A stretch of DNA of 64,000 nucleotides from Caenorhabditis elegans (lineage: Eukaryota; Nematoda; Chromadorea; Rhabditida; Rhabditidae): NCBI RefSeq assembly GCF_000002985.6, contig NC_003284.9:16492001-16556000 (forward strand). The letters run 5' to 3'. The notes beneath the pieces were generated by a model. The model was not told the DNA's origin, ran no database searches, and saw nothing but the letters and a program-made list of their open reading frames with translations. A program made the translations under genes and the position numbers. This document shows, in pieces, positions 21,066 through 31,995 of the stretch. The first letter of the stretch is position 1. Each line of letters opens with the position of its first letter.

Positions 21066-22394
21066 TTTCTTTTTTATTTATTTTAACGAAATTTTTGCAG
21101 GAATTTGAAATTCAGACTTTTTCAGAACATATGGCTAGTTTTGGCTGTGTTTTCTCCCATAAAAATTCCTCAGTTTTTCCTATATGATGAAGCTCAATTG
21201 AAAAGTCGAAACTTTCAGAATGAAACAATATTTGTCATCAAGAGTAATGGACAGTGTCTTTAATTGTTGCGATGAATATGACGTTGTAAGAAAAAATGGA
21301 ACCTTAGCTACTGTCAGAATAACATATAATCATTTCTTCTTCTTCGTGTGGCACAATCGTTTCCCAACTGGAATAAAACAGGCAACCATCTGTTAATAAA
21401 GATTTAACACTTTTTTTTTATTTCAGAAGCCCACCGGCATTGTGGACTCAACAAATTCTTGATAATTGATATATGTAGGTATTGTGTCCCGTTTTCTAAT
21501 AATAAATTAACCAATATGAGATGTTATTTTAGTCAATTGAAACAAAAAAAGCTACCAATAATATCTAAAGAAAAATTTTCTAAAACTGACTGAAAAAGTC
21601 AACTCATTGACAATCTCTTTTCAAACTAATCCAACCTCAAGTAACCGGTTCAATAGTCTATGATAGACTGACCGGCTGGCAAAAGGAAAGTATCAAATTG
21701 CGTAAGGTATCTAAGTCGGCCGGCTCTTATCTAAGCCCCGCCACATCTTCTTTGCGGGCTCCGAATAATCTTTGTGAGGTACATCTGTTGTGTGCATGTT
21801 AGAAATGCACATCGAATTACGTCATACACTTTGATGAACTGTTTTTGTTGGCTTAGAGGATTAGGCTGTGTTTTACAATTATAATGTCATTAAATAAGAA
21901 AGTACCTTTAGTCTATGTTTTGGTTGACAAGAAATTATAGTTTCATAGACGTTTTAAGCTTCTGTGATAAATGTATCATGTCCGTGGAATCAGAACAACT
22001 GCTCATTAGATCATCATTGCCTCTTCTTGCCATTGCCGCTCTCGTTTCTGTCTGATATGCGTGCGTAAAAGATAATGCCGCTAGAGGTATGAGCAACAGC
22101 TGCTAAGATCTGTTTCTCACTTTCTATCTCTGGATTTGAAAGTTAATTGCTAACAGCTATGTGAACGACGGGTGCCCATTACCTGCATACTTTGATCAGT
22201 GGCAACAATGACACCATTGAATTCGTGAAGTTGGTTAATAAGAACGGTTTATTTTTTGACAGGTATCGGAGCCAATTTTTTCAGAAATGAACAATATTCT
22301 AACTATTCGATAAGCTTCATTTTTGACAACTGCCGATTGTAATTGCCATCAATTCCTGATCGAAATGGTGTCCCCCTTCAGACACTGCAAGTGT
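21066..22394. other. Spacer between the two interrupted tRNA genes
   Basis: No exon structure is supported. The segment 22054-22103 (GATATGCGTGCGTAAAAGAT and following) is closely matched at 33811-33860. The surrounding 21.7-22.2 kb also has weaker blocks shared with 32.4-34.0 kb (TTGCGTAAGGTA, ATTACCTGC), suggesting an old segmental duplication. A short remnant of tRNA-like trailer (TTTCTTTTTT) follows 21065. Confidence 0.5.
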
Positions 22395-22406
22395 GCCTCG
22401 ATAGCT

Positions 22407-22425
22407 CACAGTTGATTTGCGGTTC
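22407..22425 (+). repeat. Left terminal inverted repeat of the 8.4-kb element
   Basis: CACAGTTGATTTGCGGTTC, followed by a further 13 bp that match the right end with two mismatches. Confidence 0.95.
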
Positions 22426-23564
22426 ACGTATTATTCGTATACGCGTTCAATTCGCGTATAAATCATGTATCGCGAAACGAATATTTGAGACACAAAAAAA
22501 ATTCGTTGAAAATACGCGTATAACGAAAAAATGCGACCATTTTCGGGATACGCGTATAATTCGCGAATTAATCAGGAATAACGAAAGAGAGTCATTCAAA
22601 TCAATAAATTATTTTATTAATTATTTTTTGCCCTTTTTTAAGTAATTTTTTTGTTTTTTAAGTAATTTTTTCCTATTTTTGTTCAATAATATTGTCAATA
22701 TTGTATTTTTTCTCAAGTTTATGCAGAAATAGTCGAGATAATCAATGATTTTGGGAAAATGTTCCCCTTTTAATGATTTCCAAGAAGAAGGAACACACTT
22801 TTTGAGGATTCCTGCTTAATTAGAGTTCAGAAAATTAGTACAATAGTTTCTAAATTATACAGTTAAAGAATATTTTCTAGACTTTCCCAAAAAATAACTT
22901 TGAAAATGTTTAATGTGCCTTTAAAGCTTCGATATTACTGTACAGAATCAGTGAGAACTTTTTGAATTCCTTTAATTAATTTTTTTTCGAAACTACAGTA
23001 ACCTTTTTGAAAATTTAAAAATCAAAACTAAATTCTACTTTCAAGGTGACAGCAAACCTGGAAAATTCGAAAAAAATAGATAAATTTTCGAGTTCTGAAT
23101 CTGAACCAGGGATGTGCAAAAAATTGACAAATTCGCCGAGCGGTCGATGGCAAAATTTGCTAGGGTTACTGTAGCTTCGAAAAGAAAAAAAATTTGATTT
23201 TCTCATTCTTTTCGTTTTCATCACTTTCCCGGAATAATTGTTATTATATTTTCGATGAATGGGAGAAGAGAAGCAAACCAAGAGATAATAAAACAATAAT
23301 AAATGTCAAGATGCGAGAGTTCTTGCCGAATCCGTACAGTAATCTTAAAGGTGCATACTTGAAAAATCATTTAAAAATTCGATACGAGCGTCGAGACCCG
23401 TTCATCCAAATGTTCCTTCTTCTCAAAAAAACCCATTGAAATCCAAACCGAAATTTTCTGCATTGTAGAAAGGGAAAGTTATAATATTAAACACATTGAA
23501 TATCACTGACATATGCAAATAGTAGGAGTTTATCAGAGTACCGTATACTTTAAAGTGTACAAGG

Positions 23565-26500
23565 ATGCCTCGTACCAGCTTCAGAGACTTCGATCCGGAT
23601 AGACGAGAAAGATTAGGTATATATTTGTGATCATGTTCACTATTTTTGAGAATAATTTTTTGTAGAATCAGAAAATGATGTGGCAGTGAATGAAAACGAA
23701 GCATCGAATCAGATCTATGCAGATGAAGACGAGCTTGAGCTGGATGATATGATGGTCGATAATATAGACACCAATTCTATGGATGGTGATGAGGAAGCAG
23801 ATGCCAATCGTATCAATGACATTGAGGATATGATGTTGGACGATGACCTTGGTGATGTAGCTGAAGAAATGGACATGGGAGACGATGACCAGATTGATTA
23901 TCCAGTGGACGAATTACTTGAATTTGGTGATTCAGGTGACGTCGAAGAGGCAGCTTCCGGTACGTGTAAAAAACCTAGGAAATGAATTTAAAGTGTTACT
24001 CTCAGAAATGAGACAAATGCTTAGAGATGCTTCAACTCCAGCCCTTCTTCATGTTGCTTCAGCTTGTGTGTCACGCTATTCAAATCTAGGTTAAAAATCA
24101 CAAAAAAATGTATTTATTTCAAAAAAATTTAGCATTCAAACGGTCTTTGTTATCCCTCGATGAATCGGTGGCCGAGTCTGCAAATTCAATATGGACATAT
24201 AATAAAAACAATTTTTCCACACATCATTTCTGCAACAAATGTGGAAAAGTTGCACAAAATTCTAAGAAATGGTAATTTCTATTTATCAATCAACTTCTTG
24301 CCTTGGTAAATTTTGAAGATTAGTACAATATCTGAAAGTCTCTTTGATATTTCACAATTTCGTTGAAAAATTCCTTTTTTTTTGAAAATCAAAAATCCAA
24401 AAAAACTTAGAATTTTTTAAAAATCGAACATCCAAAAATTTCGAAGAATTTTTAGTATTTGAGAATCCAAATAATTTTTTAAAAATCGAACATCCAAAAA
24501 TTTCGAATAATTTTTAGTATTTGAAAATCCAAATAATTTTCAGAATTTTTTAAAAATCGAACATCCAAAAATTTCGAATAATTTTTAGAATTTTTTAAAA
24601 ATCGAACATCCAAAAATTTCGAATAATTTTTAGTATTTGAAAATCCAAATAATTTTTTTAATTTTTTAAAAATCGAACATCCAAAAATTTTTTTAGAAAT
24701 AAGGAAAATAATTGAAAAGTTTTTTGGAAATTGAAAATCCCAAATGTTTCAATGATAACGTTTTGAAAATGAAAATTTCTCGAGGCAAGAAGTTGGTTAT
24801 TTGGAAACTTTTGAAAATGCAAAAATTACCAATTCAGCAAATATTGTGGTGGTCCTGTTGCCTCCTTTGTCCGGGTTGGAGCGTTTACCCAAATTGTAGA
24901 GCTCGTCGAAACTTACATGGATGACATTCTGGAGCTACGGGAACAGCTGAAAAATGATCGAAATCTTGAACATAACCTGGCTAGTCCATTTTTCTCTAGT
25001 TTCCGAGAAACTGAATCTCCGAATCGTCTTCGTCTGTCCTTGGTCGTATCGATTGACGGAGTGCGCATTTCTGGAAATAAGAAGTTGGTTTCGCATTTAG
25101 AAAAAATATTCATTTGAGTATTTTAATTTCTAGGAAGCTTTGGCCAGTCAGTTACATCATCGTTGATCTGCCAACTGGACTGATGCAGAAGTCTACAAAC
25201 ATTGTACTAGGTGGAATTGTAGAGTGTAGTGAAAATCCAACTACAACTCTGTGGAATGCACTTATTCCGTTCATACTATCTGATGTAGAATCACATTCTG
25301 GAAAAGTCAGAAATACATCATTCACTTGCCACATTCGAACATGCTCAGCCGATCAGCCCGTAAGTAGTATCTTTCTTTGATGACAACTGTGTTCGTAGTG
25401 TCAATTACTACTTATATTCGAAATTAAAAACGGTGATTTCAGGCAAAGCGGGCTTTCTTTGGTTTCATGGCACATCAGTCGGCAGAGTCATGTTTTTTTT
25501 GTATGTCGCCAGGAACTTTGTACAAGTTTGGTGATCGAAAACGCCGTGAGGAACGCCCAGGATATGAAACAATCGTAGATTCAGAGCAGGGTGTGCATGG
25601 TTTTGGTCCAATTCCAGCAAAAATTGTTCCCCACGTTCTCCCATACAATACACCAATTGATATTTTGCACAACTTGGGAGAGGGAATCTATACATTCATT
25701 AGAAAAGGTGATATCTGAATCAGGGGTGCGCGGCAAATTGATTTGTCGACAAATTCGGCAATTCGGCAATTTGCCGATTTGCCAGATATTAGAATTTTGG
25801 CAATTTGCCCATTTGCCGATTTGCCGGAAATTTCAATTCCGGCAATTTGCTCATTTGCCGGACAAAATGGTTTGCCGTCTACCCCTGATCTGAATCATTC
25901 AAAACGCGAAAATATATGCTTTGCTTACAGAGTTGTTGTTGTCCGAATTCAAAAAGATCAAGCCTAGATCACCTCTTTTTTCGAACAATAATGGAGTCCT
26001 CAAAGAAGCATTTCGAAAAGTTGTACTGCATTCAAACTTTACAAACGTGGAAGCATGTCGGAATGGAACGGACAAGACTAATGTAACAGAAGGCTAGGAA
26101 TATAATTTATATAAAATTTAATTGCAGTTCTTTCGAATGGTCATCTGCTTAGTTGCTCTGAGCTTCGACATTCTTTCTCCTGAGGCCCGGGTTGTTATTG
26201 TAGGACTAGGAATGCTGGGAAATGAGATGTATACGAACTCGAAAGCCTCTTGTTTGTTTGAGCAGCAAATGGCAGCCGGTGCAGCATGGTTTCTGTTCGA
26301 AGCTAACGTAGAGTATCTTTCCATCAAAGCTCATGTATGTTTATCGATTTAAGTACTTTTCAAAAGCATACAAATTTAGGAAGTACTTTTTCATCTGCCA
26401 GAAATTAATGAGTTGTTCGGTAATACTGGATCACTCTCAACATTTTCATTCGAAAGCTTTTATCAATTTGCTCTTTGTGGATACAGTAGCCGTACGACCC

Positions 26501-27175
26501 GCAGTTTTGTTCAGAACGCGTCGACTAAGTCAGTTTTCAATCTTTAAAAAATGAAGTTTGTGAAATGTATGATTTAGGGTACTACTTCATACAAGCATCA
26601 GACGGGAAATCGCATTTCGAGTAATCAACGAACCCACCACAGCTCTGCAAAAGTTTGTGGCATTGACGCCGGATATTGTACCAGTTAGATCTACATGGAA
26701 GAATGAAATCAAGAATTTGACACCTGACGATGCGACAAAAGCAGTACCCGGTTGTAAATATTATTCGAAATTGGCCACGGCGCTTGGAAATTTGGAATCC
26801 GAGTACTTTTCTTCCACCTCTCGTAGTGATATGTTTTTTGCTCAATCGAAAAACGGAAAGTCGTGTTATAGATTTATTGCTTTCATGGTTAAGCAAGGCG
26901 TTTCGGCGATTCTAGCAGAGCCTGTCGCGTCGGTTGATGACGACGAGAAATTTGGCAGTTTTGGAAAAGTGAAAGATTTGCTGACAAGCAACGACTATTA
27001 TTATGCGATGGATGTCCACCGGCTTCTGAAATCGTACGACGGAATTCAGAACGGACGTCTTTCAGGAGAGCGGGTCGTATTGCCATTGGACGCTATGACC
27101 GGAGTGGCTTGCTATATTCACACTGATAATTCTACTATTTTTCTACAAGCTAATGGATCATTCCTTCATAATTGA
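23565..27175 (+). CDS. CACTA/CMC-type DDE transposase, about 803 aa, 11 exons
   Basis: Exons: 23565-23616, 23666-23959, 24006-24089, 24133-24271, 24838-25083, 25134-25359, 25443-25707, 25931-26082, 26128-26334, 26380-26528, 26578-27175, all in phase (2412 nt). The N-terminus is strongly acidic (about residues 20-115). A zinc ribbon FCNKCGKVAQNSKKCKYC crosses the fourth junction. The catalytic core starts with VVSIDGVRISGNKKLWPV, the first Asp followed by the family's Trp-Pro; then HQSAESCFFC gives the conserved Cys pair; then LPYNTPIDILHNLGEGI, the Pro-Asp-x-x-His segment. Near the C-terminus LPEINELFGNTGSLSTFSFE fits the HLpE...G.l..fS.E pattern of CACTA transposases. It would cut and paste the element whose ends flank it. 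Superfamily assignment is from these motifs, not from a search. Confidence 0.82.
24395..24690 (+). repeat. Intronic tandem repeat in the transposase gene
   Basis: Five copies of AAAAATCGAACATCCAAAAA followed by TTTCGAATAATTTTTAG and GTATTTGAAAATCCAAATAA. It expands the intron 24272-24837. Confidence 0.85.
25723..25892. repeat. CGGCAAATT foldback in a transposase intron
   Basis: Bounded by CAGGGGTGCGCGGCAAATTG and the inverse-like GTCTACCCCTGA, and filled with GGCAATTTGCC-type palindromes. A longer relative lies in osm-1 at 57769-58187. It lies in the intron 25708-25930. Confidence 0.75.
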
Positions 27176-27482
27176 CCAAAAAAATATATATAAACATTTT
27201 TACACTATATTGTGAAAAATTCTAGTTATTATCAAAACATGAAGAAGTTGGCAACCACATCACTATTTTTTTTGAACTGAACTTTTTAAAAGTAACTTTT
27301 TTTCAGCACAAAAGCAAATCTCCGGGAAAAAGAACTGATTATCAATGTGAAAGTGCTCCTACTGTACAGAAATCTACTCAGATCCAAAGCTCTACCTCTA
27401 TGTCGACTTATGCTCATACTTTTTTTTCTTGAATTTGCCTTTGCTTATTTTTTGGTAAGTTGGTTATAGACACATTTTACAG

Positions 27483-30295
27483 ATGCTTCCTCCAACCTCT
27501 CCAATGCAGTCGATGACAACACCTAAGAGACCATCGCCGGCGGTGCAAAGACAAAATTCGTCTCCTTACCAGCGCCCACCATCTAAACCAGCTCGAAAAT
27601 CGGTCAAAAACGAAGGATCTCAACCAAGTCGTCCTGAAAGACGACAAACGCAAGCAAACCGTTCTTCACAGAATTCGACCATCACCGAGCAGGCCAACCA
27701 ATTCAGATATGAAAATCGTGCTGCAACTTCTGAAAGACCGCCAAGTCCCCAATTCTCGAATCAACATCACGATGCCACTAACGCGATGCCCATAGTCTAC
27801 CAGGAGACTCAACTGCATGCTACCAAGGGAGGAAAGTGGTCCCCGATTGGATTCGCAGCAACTCAGCTGTTCGATTGTCAACGTGGAGTTCCTTTTGACA
27901 GGGACACTTGTGAGGTAAGAGACTTGAATTACATTGGAACAAAAAGCATTGAAAATTCTGCTCCAAAAAAATTCTAAAAATTTTTTGGATTTTCATTTTT
28001 AAAAACTCTAATTTTTTTTTGGATTTTTGATTACAAAAAAAAACTAAATTTTCTTTAAAAAATTCTTTAAAATTTTTGGATTTTTTTTTCTAGAAATTCT
28101 ATTCTTTTTTTTTGGATTTTTGATTACAAAAAAAAACAAAAATTTCTTTAAAAAATTCTAAAAATTTCTGGATTTTCATTTCGAAAAACTTTTTTTTTTG
28201 GATGTTTAATTGCAAAAAAACTAAGTTTCCTTTTAAAAAAACTTAAAATTTTTGTATTTTTGATGTTTAAAAAATTCTAAAAATTTTTAGATTATTTTTT
28301 TCTAGAAATGTTTTTTTTTGGATTTTTGATTACAAAAAAAAAACTAAATTTTCTTTAAAAAATTCTAAAAATTTTTGGATTTTCATTTCTAAAATCTCTA
28401 ATTTTTTTTTGGATTTTTGATTGCTAAAAAACTAAATTTTCTATTAAAAAAATTTAAAATTTTTGTATTTTTGATGTTTAAAAAATTCTAAAAATTTTTA
28501 GATTATTTTTTTCTAGAAATGCTTTTTTTTTGGATTTTTGATTACAAAAAAAACTAAATTTTCTTCCAAAAATTCTTTAAAATTTTTGGATTTTTTTTCT
28601 AGAAATTCTATTCTTTTTTTTTTGGATTTTTGATTGATAAAAAACTAAATTTCTATTAAAAAATTCTAAAAATCAAAAGTTCTAAAGGCTTTGAGAGACA
28701 CACAATTTCTTTGTATTTGAACTTTTCAGAGAAGTTTCATGCAATTGGTCAGAAACAAAAAAGATGTGGAATTTTTTTTTTCAGCTTGCTTTGGGACTAG
28801 CATTTGTCGCCGGCAAGGTAACTTTTTGATAGTTTTAAAAATTCAATATTTATTTTTAGGGAAACAGAAACCAAGAGCCCAAACCGGAAAACCTTGAAGA
28901 AACGGTATTAAATTGGATATCGAACATGTTTATTCTAGTTAATTTTAAGGTGGCTAAAACGACTATTCCGAATATTGGATTTTCAGTCGACACGGCGAAA
29001 AAATGCGACGCTAACTTGGTTCTTCCGAGTCAACGTTACTTCAAAATTTCGGAAGCCTTAAAGCCAGGAGAAATCGGAGGAGCCACGTCTTCAAAATTCG
29101 TCAGCCACACTAGAAAATTGGCTAGAAAGATGTTTGACAAAGTAAAAGAAAATTGAAGTCAACATAGATATGCATACTTTTTTTTAGATCGATAAAGTGA
29201 ACGACTTGATGATTTGCTATGCGGCTACTTCATCATCGACATCGAAAAAGTACAATGTGATCAACGATCAATTCTTCATCAAACTCGCCGGTAAAATGGA
29301 ACAATTTCCCTAATTTTCAAAATGAAACTTAATTTTAGATTTCTTCATTCACGGATTCGGCCAAAAACCAACGGGAGATCGAAGAGAATTCGTCAAAAAT
29401 TTGCTCGTCGAAGTGATGCACAACAAATTGTTAGTGGAAATTTACGATCTAGTCAACCATAAAGTATTTTTTTTAACAGGAATCGCATTCGAAATCGCTA
29501 CAATCAAGAAAAAGGTGCAAACAAAAGTGAGGAGGCGGGAAAATGGATGCAAATGGAGCTCAAAAAGGAAAATTGCGGAGAACTAGTGAGGTTGGTAATT
29601 TTTTTTCAATTCCTGATTTTTTAAATAAAAAAAAACTCACGATTGTTGAGCCTGGTGTCCTTTTCCTATCCCGAATCCAACACCAAAACCTGAAATTTTG
29701 GCGGAGAGAACCAGAGTGGTCATGTGCTCGAACTAACCGCGGTTCCTACTCGGCTCCAACTCGGCTCCTTCGTGCTGCAACAAAATTTTGTGTAAATCGA
29801 TTTATTGAAAAAAAAATGAAAAAAATAAAACGGAAATTATCAATAAATTTACAAAAAAAGGGAGAAAAAAAAAAAAACTAAAATGTCAGAAAGCAGAAAT
29901 CTGTGTGTGCAACTTGCCGCCGCGGTGTTTGCGTACTTGCACACCGTAGTTTCTGTTTTTTTAAAGAAACAAGTCTAGATTAATAAAAAATAATTAAAAG
30001 TACGAGGATTTAAAACTTTTACATTCAAATCGGAAAGAATACATTACAATAATGGCAGAAAAAATAATCAAGTGAATTTAGAAGAAAAAAAAACACTTTT
30101 TTACTGAATATTATTCGAACTTTTGATTACAGAACACGGCTGCAACTTCCATCTGCAAGCAATGACGTTTGGGACGATGAAGATGTGGAAAACGATGCCT
30201 TCGAAACACCAGTTCGAGAAGAATATCGACGTGAAAAAGAAAATGAGCATCCACGAAGTGTGGAGCCTGAGGAGCCGGATGATATGATGGATTAG
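27483..30295 (+). CDS. Second gene of the 8.4-kb element, unknown protein of about 404 aa
   Basis: Not recognised. Exons: 27483-27914, 28785-28817, 28860-29141, 29188-29290, 29339-29429, 29480-29590, 30133-30295, in phase (1215 nt). The first 115 residues are Pro/Ser/Arg/Gln-rich and disordered (SPAVQRQNSSPYQRPPSKPA). A more structured middle (SKFVSHTRKLARKMFDKIDK, VNDLMICYAA, REFVKNLLVEVMHNKLNRIR) is helical and basic, suggesting a DNA-binding or oligomerising domain. The C-terminus is acidic (EEPDDMMD). The start is unsure: a splice acceptor sits directly before ATG 27483, and an upstream exon (about 27306-27453, ending before GTAAGT) stays open in phase. By position it parallels the accessory protein of plant CACTA elements, which binds subterminal repeats; that role is inference. 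Confidence 0.65.
27975..28680 (+). repeat. Intronic tandem repeat in the second element gene
   Basis: Repeated TTTTGGATTTTTGATTACAA and ACTAAATTTTCTTTAAAAAA blocks, about seven diverged copies, filling the intron 27915-28784. It resembles the 24.4-kb intronic repeat in base composition and its ATCCAAAAA words. Confidence 0.8.
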
Positions 30296-30759
30296 GGGAT
30301 TTAATACAATTTTTTTCATATTTTTTTACATATTTTTCTACTTCCCTTGTTACGAATTGTTTTTTTTGTTGTTCTTTCACACATTTCCTTTCTCTGTGTG
30401 CCTTCTGAAATGCCTCCATCGAGCCTTGCCTGTGCCATTATTATTCGTTGTTATGTTTTTCTTACTAATAAACTCATCCTATGATTCAATATTGAAGAAC
30501 AATGTTATGGGAAAAATTGCTATTCATGAACAATTTCCTCGAAATTTTCAATTTATTCGCGAATCCCGAACAAATTATCGGAAAATACATCAATTATACG
30601 TTATTTGTACACGAATCCCGAAAAAAACCTTCGGGATACGCGATTTATTCGCGAATTGTACATGTGTGTTCGGGATACGCGTATAACACACGTACAATAC
30701 ACATGTTAGCGGGTACTCGAATAATGAGCGCGCGAAGAATTTTTTAACGAATAATTCGC

Positions 30760-30778
30760 GAACCGCAAATCAACTGTG
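30760..30778 (-). repeat. Right terminal inverted repeat of the 8.4-kb element
   Basis: GAACCGCAAATCAACTGTG, followed by the CT duplication and the tRNA remainder. Confidence 0.95.
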
Positions 30779-30780
30779 CT

Positions 30781-31922
30781 CAGTTGGGAGAGCGTACGAC
30801 TGAAGATCGTAAGGTCACCAGTTCGATCCTGGTTCGGGGCATTTCTTTTTTGTTTTCTTTTTCTCAACTAGACCAATTTTTATCCATCATTTATAAACAT
30901 GAGTCGGTGTGATCTGAAAATCACTTATAGTAGTTTTTCTTGGGGTAGTATTTCTAAAATAAAAATAAGATTAAGATATCACGTTGAACTTAGAAACCGG
31001 ACTTGATAAGAATATTTTCAAACTACCGGGTGGGCTATAAAATGTGATCCAAGTGAATTTTTTTCTTCTTTCGTGCTTTTGTCTTCATTTTTCTTAATTC
31101 AAATTGGACGAAAGTGCAATTTTTCTCCCGTTTGGATTGAGAAAAAAAGAACAAGAGAGGAAAATGAGGAAAAATAACTTGGTTAACTTCATTATAGAAA
31201 AACTTAATAACTGGTAAAAAAGGAAAAAAATATCCGTAGGAAAAAAATTTGAAACCAGTAATAGTAAACAATGAAATTTATTTTTGGAATTTGCTCATCA
31301 TTTCAATAAAACTGTCATAGCTTGAATTAGGGTCGACAACCATGCCTCGATAGCTCAGTTGGGAGAGCGTACGACTGAAGATCGTAAGGTCACCAGTTCG
31401 ATCCTGGTTCGGGGCATTTCTTTTTTGTTTTCTTTTTCTCAACTAGATCAATTTTTATCCATCATTTATAAACATGAGTCGGTGTGATCTGAAAATCACT
31501 TATAGTAGTTTTTCTTGGGGTGGTAGTATTTCTAAAATAAAAATAAGATTAAGATATCACGTTGAACTTAGAAACCGGACTTGATAAGAATATTTTCAAA
31601 CTACCGGGTGGGCTATAAAATGTGATCCAAGTGAATTTTTTTCTTCTTTCGTGCTTTTGTCTTCATTTTTCTTAATTCAAATTGGACGAAAGTGCAATTT
31701 TTCTCCCGTTTGGATTGAGAAAAAAAAGAACAAGAGAGGAAAATGGGGAAAAATAACTTGGTTAACTTCATTATAGAAAAACTTAATAACTGGTAAAAAA
31801 GGAAAAAAATATCCGTAGGAAAAAAATTTGAAACCAGTAACAGTAAACAATGAAATTTATTTTTGGAATTTGCTCATCATTTCAATAAAACTGTCATAGC
31901 TTGAATTAGGGTCGACAACCAT
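30781..31922 (+). repeat. Tandem duplication of a tRNA-Phe unit, 579 bp
   Basis: The sequence from the tRNA 3' part at 30781 through 31343 is repeated at 31360-31922 with only a handful of differences (for example GGGGTAGTATT versus GGGGTGGTAGTATT, and ATGAGG versus ATGGGG). Each unit ends in GGGTCGACAACCAT just before the next tRNA start. About 99% identity indicates a recent event. Confidence 0.95.
31344..31416 (+). tRNA. tRNA-Phe (GAA)
   Basis: Intact 73-nt gene with A box TAGCTCAGTTGG, loop CTGAAGA (anticodon GAA), B box GTTCGATCC and a downstream TTTCTTTTTT terminator. It lies in the tandem duplication. Confidence 0.96.
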
Positions 31923-31995
31923 GCCTCGATAGCTCAGTTGGGAGAGCGTACGACTGAAGATCGTAAGGTCACCAGTTCGATCCTGGTTCGGGGCA
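31923..31995 (+). tRNA. tRNA-Phe (GAA)
   Basis: Intact and identical to the copy 579 bp upstream. Its 3' flank (TGTGTTTTTTAAT) differs from the others, marking the end of the duplicated unit. Confidence 0.96.

Larger units (their letters stand above)
22407..30778 (+). mobile_element. 8.37-kb CACTA/CMC-like DNA transposon inserted in tRNA-Phe
   Basis: Ends are CACAGTTGATTTGCGGTTC and its exact inverse, extending to about 32 bp with two mismatches, flanked by a CT duplication. Subterminal regions (22.42-22.58 kb and 30.54-30.77 kb) are dense in ATACGCGTATA, GGGATACGCG and AATTCGCGAAT words, as expected for subterminal transposase-binding repeats. It carries two plus-strand spliced genes: a DDE transposase (23565-27175) and a second protein (27483-30295). 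The frames are intact, so the element could be autonomous. An extra A/T at each junction makes a 4-bp duplication GCTC an alternative reading; the CAC end plus CT is preferred because it matches the CACAG end of the 5.1-kb element. Confidence 0.92.
22395..30841 (+). pseudogene. tRNA-Phe (GAA) split by a transposon in the A box
   Basis: The 5' part is 22395-22406 (GCCTCGATAGCT). The 3' part resumes at 30781-30841 after a 2-bp duplication CT (30779-30780). Joining 12 + 61 nt yields a 73-nt tRNA-Phe identical to the intact copies. The insertion falls inside the A box TAGCTCAGTTGGG. Both halves are unmutated, suggesting a recent insertion. Confidence 0.95.

Noticed and set aside
22407-30778. Reading the 8.4-kb insert as a 4-bp-duplication element (GCTC) with ACAGTTG ends
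   Set aside because: It is arithmetically possible because of microhomology, but the CACAG start with a CT duplication matches the CACAG ends of the second element and CACTA-type rules.
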